Positions 17,153-24,364 of a stretch of 56,076 nucleotides of DNA are shown piece by piece. This stretch comes from Gammaproteobacteria bacterium (GTDB lineage: Bacteria > Pseudomonadota > Gammaproteobacteria > Pseudomonadales > Pseudohongiellaceae), in contig JABJIC010000009.1 of the NCBI GenBank assembly GCA_018661465.1, forward strand, positions 1 to 56,076, in the 5' to 3' direction. The position numbers and the translations under genes are program-made. Numbering within the stretch: the stretch's first letter is position 1; the number at the start of each line of letters is the position of its first letter. Under the pieces are notes generated by a model. It had not been told where the DNA came from and did not search any database. It saw only the letters and a program-made list of their open reading frames with translations.

Positions 17153-17926
17153 GTGCTGCTAAACTATCGAAAATACTCGAGTGATGGAACTCCGCTTGTG
17201 ATTCTCCATGGCTTGTTTGGCAATCTCGGTAATTGGGGTTGGCATAGCAAACAACTGGCAGAGAGTTTTGCTGTCTACGGAGTGGATCTTCGAAATCATG
17301 GAGCCTCATTTCAAGATGATGAATTAAATTACCAGGTCATGGCAGAAGACCTGAAGAAGCTATTGATTCATCTCCAAATAGAGCGTTGCTTTCTTGTGGG
17401 GCACTCAATGGGTGGCAAGGTGGCTATGCAGCTGGCGCAGACTGATCCTCAAATTATCGAAAAGCTAGTGGTAGTGGATATCGCTCCGGTTAGCTATTCC
17501 AGTACTGCAGATGGGCATTTGAATGTCATGGATGGAATGGAGTCCCTGGATTTTTCATCTATTTCCAACAGGAAGGATGCCGATGAGCAATTGGCAAAAT
17601 TTGTCGCTGATGAGGCAACGCGAAGTTTTATTTTGACAAATCTAGTTCGTGAAGGAGAAATTTATAAATGGCGGATCAATCTTCCCGCTATTCGAAAAAA
17701 TTATGACAGACTGAGAGAAAAACCTATTGGTGATGAGATATTTAGTAAGCCGGTTCTTTTCATTAGGGGAGGAAACTCCAATTATATCCAGTCATCACAA
17801 CAGGAAGAGATTCTAAAATTGTTTCCTGAGGCCAAAGTGAAGACCGTGATGGAAGCGGGGCATTGGGTTCACGCTGAGAAACCCCAATTGGTGCTGAAAA
17901 TAATTCAGGATTTTCTACTGCCTTAG
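17153..17926 (+). CDS. ybfF: alpha/beta hydrolase, YbfF-type esterase
   Basis: 257 residues starting at a GTG at 17153; the family start normally begins with LNYR, and no better ATG exists. Motifs: VILHGLFGNLGNWG (oxyanion), DLRNHGAS, the nucleophile elbow VGHSMGGKVAM (Ser about 83), VVDIAPVSYS, and the His in EAGHWVHAEKP. E. coli YbfF hydrolyses short-chain acyl and acyl-CoA esters in vitro; its physiological role is not settled. The gene sits 3 bases after bcp. Confidence 0.88.
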   Translation: MLLNYRKYSSDGTPLVILHGLFGNLGNWGWHSKQLAESFAVYGVDLRNHGASFQDDELNYQVMAEDLKKLLIHLQIERCFLVGHSMGGKVAMQLAQTDPQIIEKLVVVDIAPVSYSSTADGHLNVMDGMESLDFSSISNRKDADEQLAKFVADEATRSFILTNLVREGEIYKWRINLPAIRKNYDRLREKPIGDEIFSKPVLFIRGGNSNYIQSSQQEEILKLFPEAKVKTVMEAGHWVHAEKPQLVLKIIQDFLLP

Positions 17927-17996
17927 ATTCGTATGTCAGAAATAATCTGCATTAAAAGAAATAAATACTGAAGAAGCATGTAAAGCGAGACAAATT

Positions 17997-18740
17997 ATGA
18001 CAATGCTAAGCGTTAACGTAAACAAGATTGCACTTCTGCGTAATTCCCGGGGTAGAGATTACCCAAATGTGTTGGCATTTGTTGATCAGCTCATATCTCT
18101 AGGCGTAAAAGGGATTACTGTTCACCCCCGGCCCGATGAGCGACATGTGACTCGTCAGGATGCAATTGACATCGGTGAGTTCTTAAAAGCCAAGCCGGGA
18201 ATTGAATTTAATGTAGAGGGTTATCCTTCTCGGGAATTCATGGACCTGGTTATTCAGCTGAAGCCAGATCAGTGCACCCTGGTTCCTGATGAGCCGGGCC
18301 AGCTAACATCCGATCACGGGTGGGATGTAGCAGGCAACAAGGACCAGCTTACAGCAGTGCTTGCTGAGCTTAAGCAACATGGTATTCGCAGCAGTCTCTT
18401 TCTCGACCCTTCGCCGATTCTGGTTTCTCATGTACTTGCGGTAGGCGCAGACAGGATTGAGCTCTACACCGAAGATTTCGCAAATAATTACGGTACGCCT
18501 GATCAGGAAAAAATAACGGGGCAATATGCGGATACTGCCGCAAAGGCAGAAGAATTGGGTATTGGAGTTAATGCCGGGCATGATCTGGATCTGGAAAATC
18601 TTACCAGATTTCTGCTAATACCCAATGTTAAAGAGGTTTCTATTGGTCACGCACTAGTGGTGGAGAGCCTGCAAATGGGCATCTCCACGGTTGTTGGCAA
18701 ATATTTGAGAATCACTGGTGAGAACAGAAATGAGGATTGA
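17997..18740 (+). CDS. pdxJ: pyridoxine 5'-phosphate synthase
   Basis: 247 residues, normal length. Recognisable blocks are LSVNVNKIALLRNSRG, GITVHPRPDERHVTRQD, EFNVEGYPSREF, CTLVPDEPGQLTSDHGW, SLFLDPSP, RIELYTEDFAN and GVNAGHDLDLENL, ending in SIGHALVVESL. PdxJ condenses 1-deoxyxylulose 5-phosphate with 3-amino-2-oxopropyl phosphate to make PNP, the last step but one of de novo vitamin B6 synthesis. pdxH lies 10 kb to the right. Two ATG codons, 17997 and 18003, are both possible starts. Confidence 0.97.
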   Translation: MTMLSVNVNKIALLRNSRGRDYPNVLAFVDQLISLGVKGITVHPRPDERHVTRQDAIDIGEFLKAKPGIEFNVEGYPSREFMDLVIQLKPDQCTLVPDEPGQLTSDHGWDVAGNKDQLTAVLAELKQHGIRSSLFLDPSPILVSHVLAVGADRIELYTEDFANNYGTPDQEKITGQYADTAAKAEELGIGVNAGHDLDLENLTRFLLIPNVKEVSIGHALVVESLQMGISTVVGKYLRITGENRNED

Positions 18741-18806
18741 GAAAGCCTCTGAAATCGAATCCCTTTTGGTGCCGGCATTAAGTTAGGGTTCAGACTGAAG
18801 CCGTAC

Positions 18807-18861
18807 ACTGAAGTCTCAAGATTGGGAACTCGGGCCAGGAAGGCCTGCAGGAGACTTCAGT
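18807..18861 (+). promoter_or_regulatory. perfect inverted repeat over the ribosome-binding site
   Basis: The arm actgaagtctc (18807-18817) is the exact reverse complement of gagacttcagt (18851-18861), and the ATG of the next gene starts at 18862. The likely Shine-Dalgarno AGGAGA (18849-18854) lies half inside the second arm, so folded mRNA would hide it. The loop of 33 bases could form an inner stem around ggccaggaaggcc. The motif actgaag also occurs at 18794, giving an alternative partner for the second arm. This looks like a translational switch or a thermometer; that is inference. Confidence 0.65.
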
Positions 18862-20004
18862 ATGAATCCCGAGAGTCAGACAGGGTATTTATTCCATAAG
18901 CACCGCGGTGGAGATGTTTTCACACCTCTTCGTGGTTTGTTCAGGTCGGCAGTTGCAGTAGTCTTTGCCTCCGGCTTGTTTCTATTGATGCCAACATCAG
19001 CCTCAGCTTCACACTTTGAACTCTCCCGCTTAGCGAATCAGATGAGCATGGTCTCGGAGCGATTAGCTTATGAATTACGCTATGTGCGAAATTACGGAAG
19101 TGTTCGCCAGAAAGCAGAGAGGCTAGCAAGAGAAACCAGGCAGCTAGATGAAGCTCTTCGTCGTAATCGAAGCAATTCTTATGTTCGATCTCAATTCAGA
19201 GATGTGAGTCGTCGATTCGAATCTTTGGAAGATGCTTTTCTGCGGGCCAATCGTCAGGACTACAATAATTACGTTTACGATGAGATGTCGGTGTTGAGCG
19301 ATTTGTTTAGCCGACTTTGGCAGGAATTCAGTTATAGCAGATTCAACAATAATGGGTTTAGCAATTACCGGAACAACTCATGGAATTACAGTTCCAGGAG
19401 TTATAACTATTGGAGCTTTAATTCTGGGAACAGGCTGTGGAATTTTAGTAATCGAAATGACCGTAATCGGAATTACAACAGCCGAAATTACAATAACCGA
19501 AACTACAGTAATAGAAATTCCAGCAACCGGACATTCAATTCTCGGAATAACAGAAATTCAGTTCCACGCAACAGGGGTTCTCGACAAAATGACCGAAGTA
19601 ACCCTCGTAACAGGGCACCCATTGTTAGTGAGCGGCGAGAGGCAATTCCCGAAGTCTTTCAGGGGTATCAGGGTGATCGGCGTCGTCCAGCCGCGGGTAA
19701 CCGCCAGCCACGAACTGAAAATTCGAATCGAAACCGAGCTGAGAGAGTGACTCCAGGCAGTCGAGACTTTGATCAACGAAGTCCTGTTCTGGAGCGACAA
19801 GCGAGGCCGCAGAATAATCGGCCCAGAACTGAACGGCAGTCGGCTCCACGGGCACAGGCTCCTCGAAGTGACGCTCGGCAAAGGCCTCAAGCCAATGCCG
19901 CTCGCTCTACACCGGCTCCGAATCGAAATACCCAGAGAAGCCAGCGAGATGATCGCAATAGAGATAAGGCCAATGAATCGCGGCGTCGCAGCAGAAACCC
20001 CTAG
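18862..20004 (+). CDS. exported Asn/Arg/Ser-rich low-complexity protein
   Basis: 380 residues. A long signal peptide with a 28-residue basic lead is followed by VAVVFASGLFLLMPTSASAS. Residues about 52-150 form a helical, charged domain (heptad-like, SERLAYELRYVRN, ETRQLDEALRR, FRDVSRRFESLEDAF), possibly a short coiled coil or metal-responsive helical bundle. Residues about 155-255 are dominated by Asn, Ser, Tyr, Arg in repeats of the type NYNSRNYNNRNYSNRN, and the C-terminal third is rich in Arg, Pro, Gln and Asn. The mature protein is highly basic and probably disordered, fit to bind polyanions or DNA outside the cell. No family recognised. It is preceded by a perfect inverted repeat that would hide its ribosome-binding site. 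Confidence 0.75.
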   Translation: MNPESQTGYLFHKHRGGDVFTPLRGLFRSAVAVVFASGLFLLMPTSASASHFELSRLANQMSMVSERLAYELRYVRNYGSVRQKAERLARETRQLDEALRRNRSNSYVRSQFRDVSRRFESLEDAFLRANRQDYNNYVYDEMSVLSDLFSRLWQEFSYSRFNNNGFSNYRNNSWNYSSRSYNYWSFNSGNRLWNFSNRNDRNRNYNSRNYNNRNYSNRNSSNRTFNSRNNRNSVPRNRGSRQNDRSNPRNRAPIVSERREAIPEVFQGYQGDRRRPAAGNRQPRTENSNRNRAERVTPGSRDFDQRSPVLERQARPQNNRPRTERQSAPRAQAPRSDARQRPQANAARSTPAPNRNTQRSQRDDRNRDKANESRRRSRNP

Positions 20005-20101
20005 ATTGCTCGCGATTGAAGCTCCCTCCAGCCTCATAACTTTTTGCTTCTAAGTTCAGATTTTTTGGTTTTTCGTCTAGAAGGCAGTAAAATCGCTGCC
20101 C

Positions 20102-20857
20102 ATGTACAAGACCTGCCCAAAATGCGGATATGAAAGACAGGCTCAGGATAAGGCGCCAAGTGAGGAATGCCCGTCCTGTGGTCTTGTCTTCAGTAAATGG
20201 ATCAAGAGCCTGCTCGTTGATCATGAGCTGGAAGAGGCGCTAGAGGAAGAGGCGGCAGAGCAGACCTGGCAGAAAGGGATTAAGACATTCTTTTTCCATC
20301 CTCAGCCCGATATGGCTCGAGGTGATTTTCTAATGTACGTCGTAGTCTTCTTCGGGTTTCTTATCTGGGGAATGGATTTCATTCTCATGGATTTCAGAAC
20401 CAATGCCATCGGCCAGTCCTGGTTGCATAATGTTGATTTGATTTTTCATGAAGCTGGACACTTCTTCTTCATTCCCTTCGGTCGATATGGCTCAATTTTA
20501 GGCGGTAGTCTTTTTCAGGTAATTGTTCCCCTGTTTCTAATGTTGGCTTTCCTTATTCGTAACAAGGACAGCTTTGCTGCAGCCATCTGCCTGTGGTGGG
20601 CTGGGCAAAGTATTATGGATATTGCGCCTTACATTGCCGATGCTCGAGCCTTGAGACTGCCACTACTGGGTGGAGGCACCGGGGCTGATTCTCTTGGCAG
20701 GCATGATTGGGAAAATTTGCTTAGACCGATTGGAATGTTGGAATATGATATCCGCATAGCTACGGTGGTCGATTATTTCGGGGCTGCTGTGGTATTACTC
20801 GCCCTTGCCTGGGCAGCAAGTATGTTGTTTATCTACTACAGGGATAGCAACGATTAA
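20102..20857 (+). CDS. zinc-ribbon membrane protein with HEAGH motif
   Basis: 251 residues. An N-terminal zinc ribbon (C5-x2-C8 and C23-x2-C26) is followed by an acidic helix (HELEEALEEEAAE), then four or five membrane segments. HEAGH at 116-120 lies next to hydrophobic residues (DLIFHEAGHFFFIPFG), the HExxH pattern of membrane zinc peptidases (M50 and related). A possible further metal ligand is an Asp in MDIAPYIADAR. It may be an intramembrane-type metallopeptidase; a regulated-proteolysis role is a guess. The gene lies alone after the Asn-rich protein, with no evident operon partner. Confidence 0.7.
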   Translation: MYKTCPKCGYERQAQDKAPSEECPSCGLVFSKWIKSLLVDHELEEALEEEAAEQTWQKGIKTFFFHPQPDMARGDFLMYVVVFFGFLIWGMDFILMDFRTNAIGQSWLHNVDLIFHEAGHFFFIPFGRYGSILGGSLFQVIVPLFLMLAFLIRNKDSFAAAICLWWAGQSIMDIAPYIADARALRLPLLGGGTGADSLGRHDWENLLRPIGMLEYDIRIATVVDYFGAAVVLLALAWAASMLFIYYRDSND

Positions 20858-20935
20858 TACCAAGCGCTATATTGTTGACCCTTTGATTATCCATTCCAAG
20901 TCTGGCTCCTGTAACTCTCTGCTGATGGTTCTCCC

Positions 20936-22225
20936 GTGCCTCTAGAACAAAATCGCCTATATTACGGTTACCTCATTGTCATGGCTGGCTTTGTCACTCA
21001 ATTCATTGCCGTGGGGATGAGCAACTACATAGTTGGTTCTTTCATGATTCCTATGACTGAGGAATTTGGCTGGACCCGTGCTGAGTTCTCAGCTTCCCGC
21101 TCAATTGGTCAACTGGTTCTGGCCGGGACCGGTTTCCTAATCGGCTCTCATATCGATCGTCATGGGGGGCGGCCGTTCATCCTTGTTGGAGGAGTCATAC
21201 TCTCTGTTTCCTGCTTCGCTTTGGGAAGTATTACATCTCTATCCCAGTGGCTGGTTCTTAATGGCGTAATGCTCACCATGGGAGCTGCCATGATCGGGAA
21301 TCTGGTGGTTAATGTAACCCTGGGCAAGTGGTTTGTGGAGCACCGAGGGCGAGCTGTAGCTCTGGCAGGAATGGGGATTTCTCTGGCAGGGATTGTCCTG
21401 CCGCCTTTGACTAGTTGGTTAGTTGATCAGTTTGGTTGGCGCGAAAGTTGGCAGATACTGGGCTATGCAGCCGCTGTCGCTGCTCTACCAATGGCGCTGA
21501 TTGTTCGCAGGAAACCGGAAGATCACGATTTGCATCCAGATGGAAAATCCACCCAAGAAGTGGAAGCTGGCGGAGATCATGCTGCGAAAGCAGACTATGC
21601 AAAATCCATGACGCGGGCGCAGGCCATGCGCACATCAAGCTTTTATTTTCTCGTGCTTGCATTTGGTTTGTTCCAGATTTCCATCACCGTCATGTTGATT
21701 CAAACTATCCCCTTAATGACCGATGCCGGATATTCACGACTCATTGCCTCGTCAATGATTTCTCTTTCTTCTATTCCGGCATTTCTGAGCAAGCCGTTCT
21801 GGGGGTTATTGATAGATCGATACAATCCAAAGCGTCTTGCGGCAGTTGGGGCAGCTGTAACCGGCTTATCGGTAATGCTTATTGTTTTCAGTGTCAGCCG
21901 GCAAATGGATTTTCTGGTATACGGAGCGTTCCTGATGATGGGGATTGGATGGGGAGGTCTGTTGCCGCTTCAGGAGGTTATCTGGGCTTCTTTTTTCGGC
22001 AGACGCTACCTCGGCTCGGTTCGATCTACAGCCATGCCGTTTACCTTTGGTATGTCAGCTCTGGGTCCTGTATTGGTGGCCGGATACTACGATCTCTATG
22101 GAAATTACGATCTAGCTTTGCTTCTGATTGGTGTCTGCAACATGGCTTCGGCAATAATGCTTTTCAGAATGAAAGATACAGATGTACTGGCATCCAGAGC
22201 AAGAAAAGAGATTGCACCCTCCTAG
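20936..22225 (+). CDS. MFS transporter, monocarboxylate/oxalate-type
   Basis: 429 residues with 12 hydrophobic segments in two sets of six, separated by a charged loop at about 190-215. The N-terminus YYGYLIVMAGFVTQFIAVG and the motif DRHGGRP between helices 2 and 3 (variant of the MFS motif A), plus GWTRAEFSASRS, place it near the monocarboxylate/oxalate:formate antiporter group. Starts at GTG 20936, with only a weak ribosome site; an ATG at 20981 would cut into helix 1, so GTG is kept. Exports or imports a small organic acid; substrate unknown. Downstream lies a CRP-type palindrome. Confidence 0.88.
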   Translation: MPLEQNRLYYGYLIVMAGFVTQFIAVGMSNYIVGSFMIPMTEEFGWTRAEFSASRSIGQLVLAGTGFLIGSHIDRHGGRPFILVGGVILSVSCFALGSITSLSQWLVLNGVMLTMGAAMIGNLVVNVTLGKWFVEHRGRAVALAGMGISLAGIVLPPLTSWLVDQFGWRESWQILGYAAAVAALPMALIVRRKPEDHDLHPDGKSTQEVEAGGDHAAKADYAKSMTRAQAMRTSSFYFLVLAFGLFQISITVMLIQTIPLMTDAGYSRLIASSMISLSSIPAFLSKPFWGLLIDRYNPKRLAAVGAAVTGLSVMLIVFSVSRQMDFLVYGAFLMMGIGWGGLLPLQEVIWASFFGRRYLGSVRSTAMPFTFGMSALGPVLVAGYYDLYGNYDLALLLIGVCNMASAIMLFRMKDTDVLASRARKEIAPS

Positions 22226-22287
22226 AGAGCTTTTTCCTCGGCCGTGACGCTGCAACTTTAGCGCCACAGATCAATATTCCCCAATAG

Positions 22288-22303
22288 TGTGATCCTGTTC
22301 ACA
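22288..22303. promoter_or_regulatory. perfect CRP-type palindrome
   Basis: TGTGA (22288-22292), six bases (tcctgt), TCACA (22299-22303), the exact consensus for cAMP receptor protein. It lies 70 bases before the GNAT ATG and 63 bases after the MFS stop. No CRP gene is in the window. Confidence 0.75.
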
Positions 22304-22372
22304 TTTTGATTCCTGCTATCTCCTAAGATTGCCTTATAACAGGCCTTGTATGAAGGAAAGACGGGATAAAAA

Positions 22373-22771
22373 ATGTTTGATCAATTGCGCTGTGAATTAC
22401 CTGATGTGAAAGTGGCAAAGCCCAGAGGCTTGTCGCCGCAGATGTTTTTCAAGGTATACAGTGGAGTCAATACGATAGGCTTCGCGCAACTTAGCGCCAA
22501 TGGAGAAAATAATCATCAACTCTCCAGTTCTCTTGAAGAGAATGAGGCACCAAGGATCAGTTACTGCCTGAAAAATATCGAAGTTTCACAGAACTACCGT
22601 AATCAAGGCGTCGGTTCAGCTTTGCTGGATGAAGTAATTCGATTCTGCAGGGACGAACAGGTATCGTCACTCTATGGCGAAGCCAAGGGAGATATTCCTG
22701 TGTTACGTCGTTGGTATGAGGCAAAGGGTTTCGATTTTGACCCGGTGGACAATATGCAATTGTCATTCTAA
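22373..22771 (+). CDS. GNAT family N-acetyltransferase
   Basis: 132 residues. The acetyl-CoA binding motif A is clear: KNIEVSQNYRNQGVGSALLDEVIRFC (key Q/R-x-x-G-x-G/A at RNQGVGSAL), followed by the VLRRWYEAKGF segment that ends the GNAT fold. Residues 1-60 form the less conserved N-terminal strands. The acceptor is unknown. The CRP-type site upstream suggests control by carbon or energy state. The gene is convergent with tesA, with 22 bases between stops. Confidence 0.85.
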   Translation: MFDQLRCELPDVKVAKPRGLSPQMFFKVYSGVNTIGFAQLSANGENNHQLSSSLEENEAPRISYCLKNIEVSQNYRNQGVGSALLDEVIRFCRDEQVSSLYGEAKGDIPVLRRWYEAKGFDFDPVDNMQLSF

Positions 22772-22793
22772 GAATCGGGATCGCCTTTTCTGG

Positions 22794-23447
22794 CTAATTC
22801 CTTAACAAATCTTCTAACATCGGCTCTAGTTCCGGCCAGACATTTTCCAAAATCATAAACTGCGCTTCTGCCTTGGGATGGATGCCATCGCTTTGCATCA
22901 GTTCGGGCTGTTGTGGAATTCTATCTATCAGAAATGGCACAAGTGGAATCACCTTTTTATTGGCAAGTTCAGCGTAGAGGCGAAAGAAGGGAAGGGTGTA
23001 GCGAGGTCCATAATTGGGAGGAATCTGTATTCCGGTCAGCAGTACTTCTGCGCCACTCTCTGTTGAGAGATCGATCATCTCTTCAAGGTTTTGCTTTAAT
23101 AATTCCAATGGCAGTCCGCGCAATCCGTCATTACCTCCCAATTCCAGTATTACCAGATCCGGGGAATAATTTTCCAGCATCGCTGGAAGCCTGACCAGAC
23201 CACCCGTGGTGGTTTCTCCACTCACGCTGCCATTGACTACGATTACAGAGAGCCGCTCGTCTTCAAGTTTCTGGGAGAGCAGAGTAACCCAACCCTGTTC
23301 CTCTTCGATGCCATAGGCAGCACTAAGGCTATCGCCATAGACCAGCAAGGTAATATCTTCATCCAGACTGAATGCCATAGAACTGGCAGTAAACAGGATG
23401 AAATAAACCAATAGTCGAGTAATTTGGGAGCTTATCGTGTCGGACAT
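22794..23447 (-). CDS. tesA: periplasmic arylesterase / lysophospholipase (TesA, SGNH)
   Basis: 217 residues with a signal peptide (RLLVYFILFTASSMAFS). SGNH blocks are intact: GDSLSAAYGI (Ser about 42), NGSVSGETTTGG, GGNDGLRG, and DGIHPKAEAQ with the Asp-His pair. TesA cleaves thioesters, lysophospholipids and aryl esters in the periplasm. It is divergent from the ybbA/ybbP pair, the same arrangement as in E. coli and Pseudomonas, which supports the assignment. Confidence 0.93.
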   Translation of the reverse strand: MSDTISSQITRLLVYFILFTASSMAFSLDEDITLLVYGDSLSAAYGIEEEQGWVTLLSQKLEDERLSVIVVNGSVSGETTTGGLVRLPAMLENYSPDLVILELGGNDGLRGLPLELLKQNLEEMIDLSTESGAEVLLTGIQIPPNYGPRYTLPFFRLYAELANKKVIPLVPFLIDRIPQQPELMQSDGIHPKAEAQFMILENVWPELEPMLEDLLRN

Positions 23448-23674
23448 ACAAGTATTTTCGATATATGTTAAACCGTGTATGCCGTGCTAACGTACAGCAT
23501 AGGTCACAACGGTGATTAGCCTCCATTTTATAGAGGCGGACGGTACTTGCAAAGCTTCTCTTCAGGAGAGCTTGGCATAAGTCTAAATGACCTATAATTA
23601 GCTGACCCAGATGAATGCCCAATAGGGCGGTTTGGGCTGATTTAGAGAGAACTAGTTTAGAGTAGTTAAGAGCA

Positions 23675-24364
23675 ATGATTCGAATCGAAAAATTATGTAA
23701 GCGGGTTGATACTACCGAAGGTGTATTAACAATATTGAATGATGTCAGCCTGTCTATCGGAAAGGCAGAAACTGTCGCCATAGTTGGAGCTTCCGGCTCA
23801 GGAAAATCGACACTCCTCGGGCTAATGGCCGGTCTGGATGGGGCCAGTTCAGGGGATGTATTCCTTGACGGGCACAGCCTGGCGGAAATGGATGAAGAGC
23901 AGCGAGCTGTGCTAAGAGGTCAATTAGTTGGTTTTGTCTTTCAGTCATTTCAGCTCTTGCCCAGTTTGACCGCTCTTGAAAATGTCATGCTTCCTATCGA
24001 GTTGAAGGGTGACCCTGCTGCTAAGGACAAGGCGAGGCAGCTACTCGCCAGAGTCGGTTTGGATGAGCGTTGGCATCACTATCCAAACCAGTTATCTGGT
24101 GGCGAGCAGCAACGGGTTGCCATCGCCAGAGCCTTTGCTACTGAAGCGCAAATCTTATTCGCAGATGAACCCACCGGGAATCTCGATACCGCGACGGGCG
24201 GCAAGATCATCGACTTACTTTTTGATTTAAATCGTGAATACTCAACTACGCTGGTACTGGTAACCCACGACGAGCGGCTTGCGGAGAAATGTAATCGTAT
24301 GGTCAGCCTGGTTGCCGGTGAAGTTGTCGCCGACGTGAAAAATGCGGAGCCAGTGAGTGCCTGA
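23675..24364 (+). CDS. ybbA: ABC transporter ATPase, YbbA
   Basis: 229 residues. Walker A GASGSGKST (about 38-46), Q-loop FVFQSFQLLPSL, signature LSGGEQQRVAIARAFA, Walker B ILFADEPTGNLD and switch His VTHDERLA are all present. This is the MacB/LolD-type family. YbbA works with YbbP next to TesA; the transported lipid is not known. It overlaps the ybbP start by 8 bases, so the two subunits are translationally coupled. Confidence 0.93.
   Translation: MIRIEKLCKRVDTTEGVLTILNDVSLSIGKAETVAIVGASGSGKSTLLGLMAGLDGASSGDVFLDGHSLAEMDEEQRAVLRGQLVGFVFQSFQLLPSLTALENVMLPIELKGDPAAKDKARQLLARVGLDERWHHYPNQLSGGEQQRVAIARAFATEAQILFADEPTGNLDTATGGKIIDLLFDLNREYSTTLVLVTHDERLAEKCNRMVSLVAGEVVADVKNAEPVSA

Noticed and set aside
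19352..20053. Several long open frames overlapping the Asn/Arg-rich gene on both strands
   Set aside because: Repeated aat/cga/agt codons leave other frames open; their products are low-complexity with no start signals.
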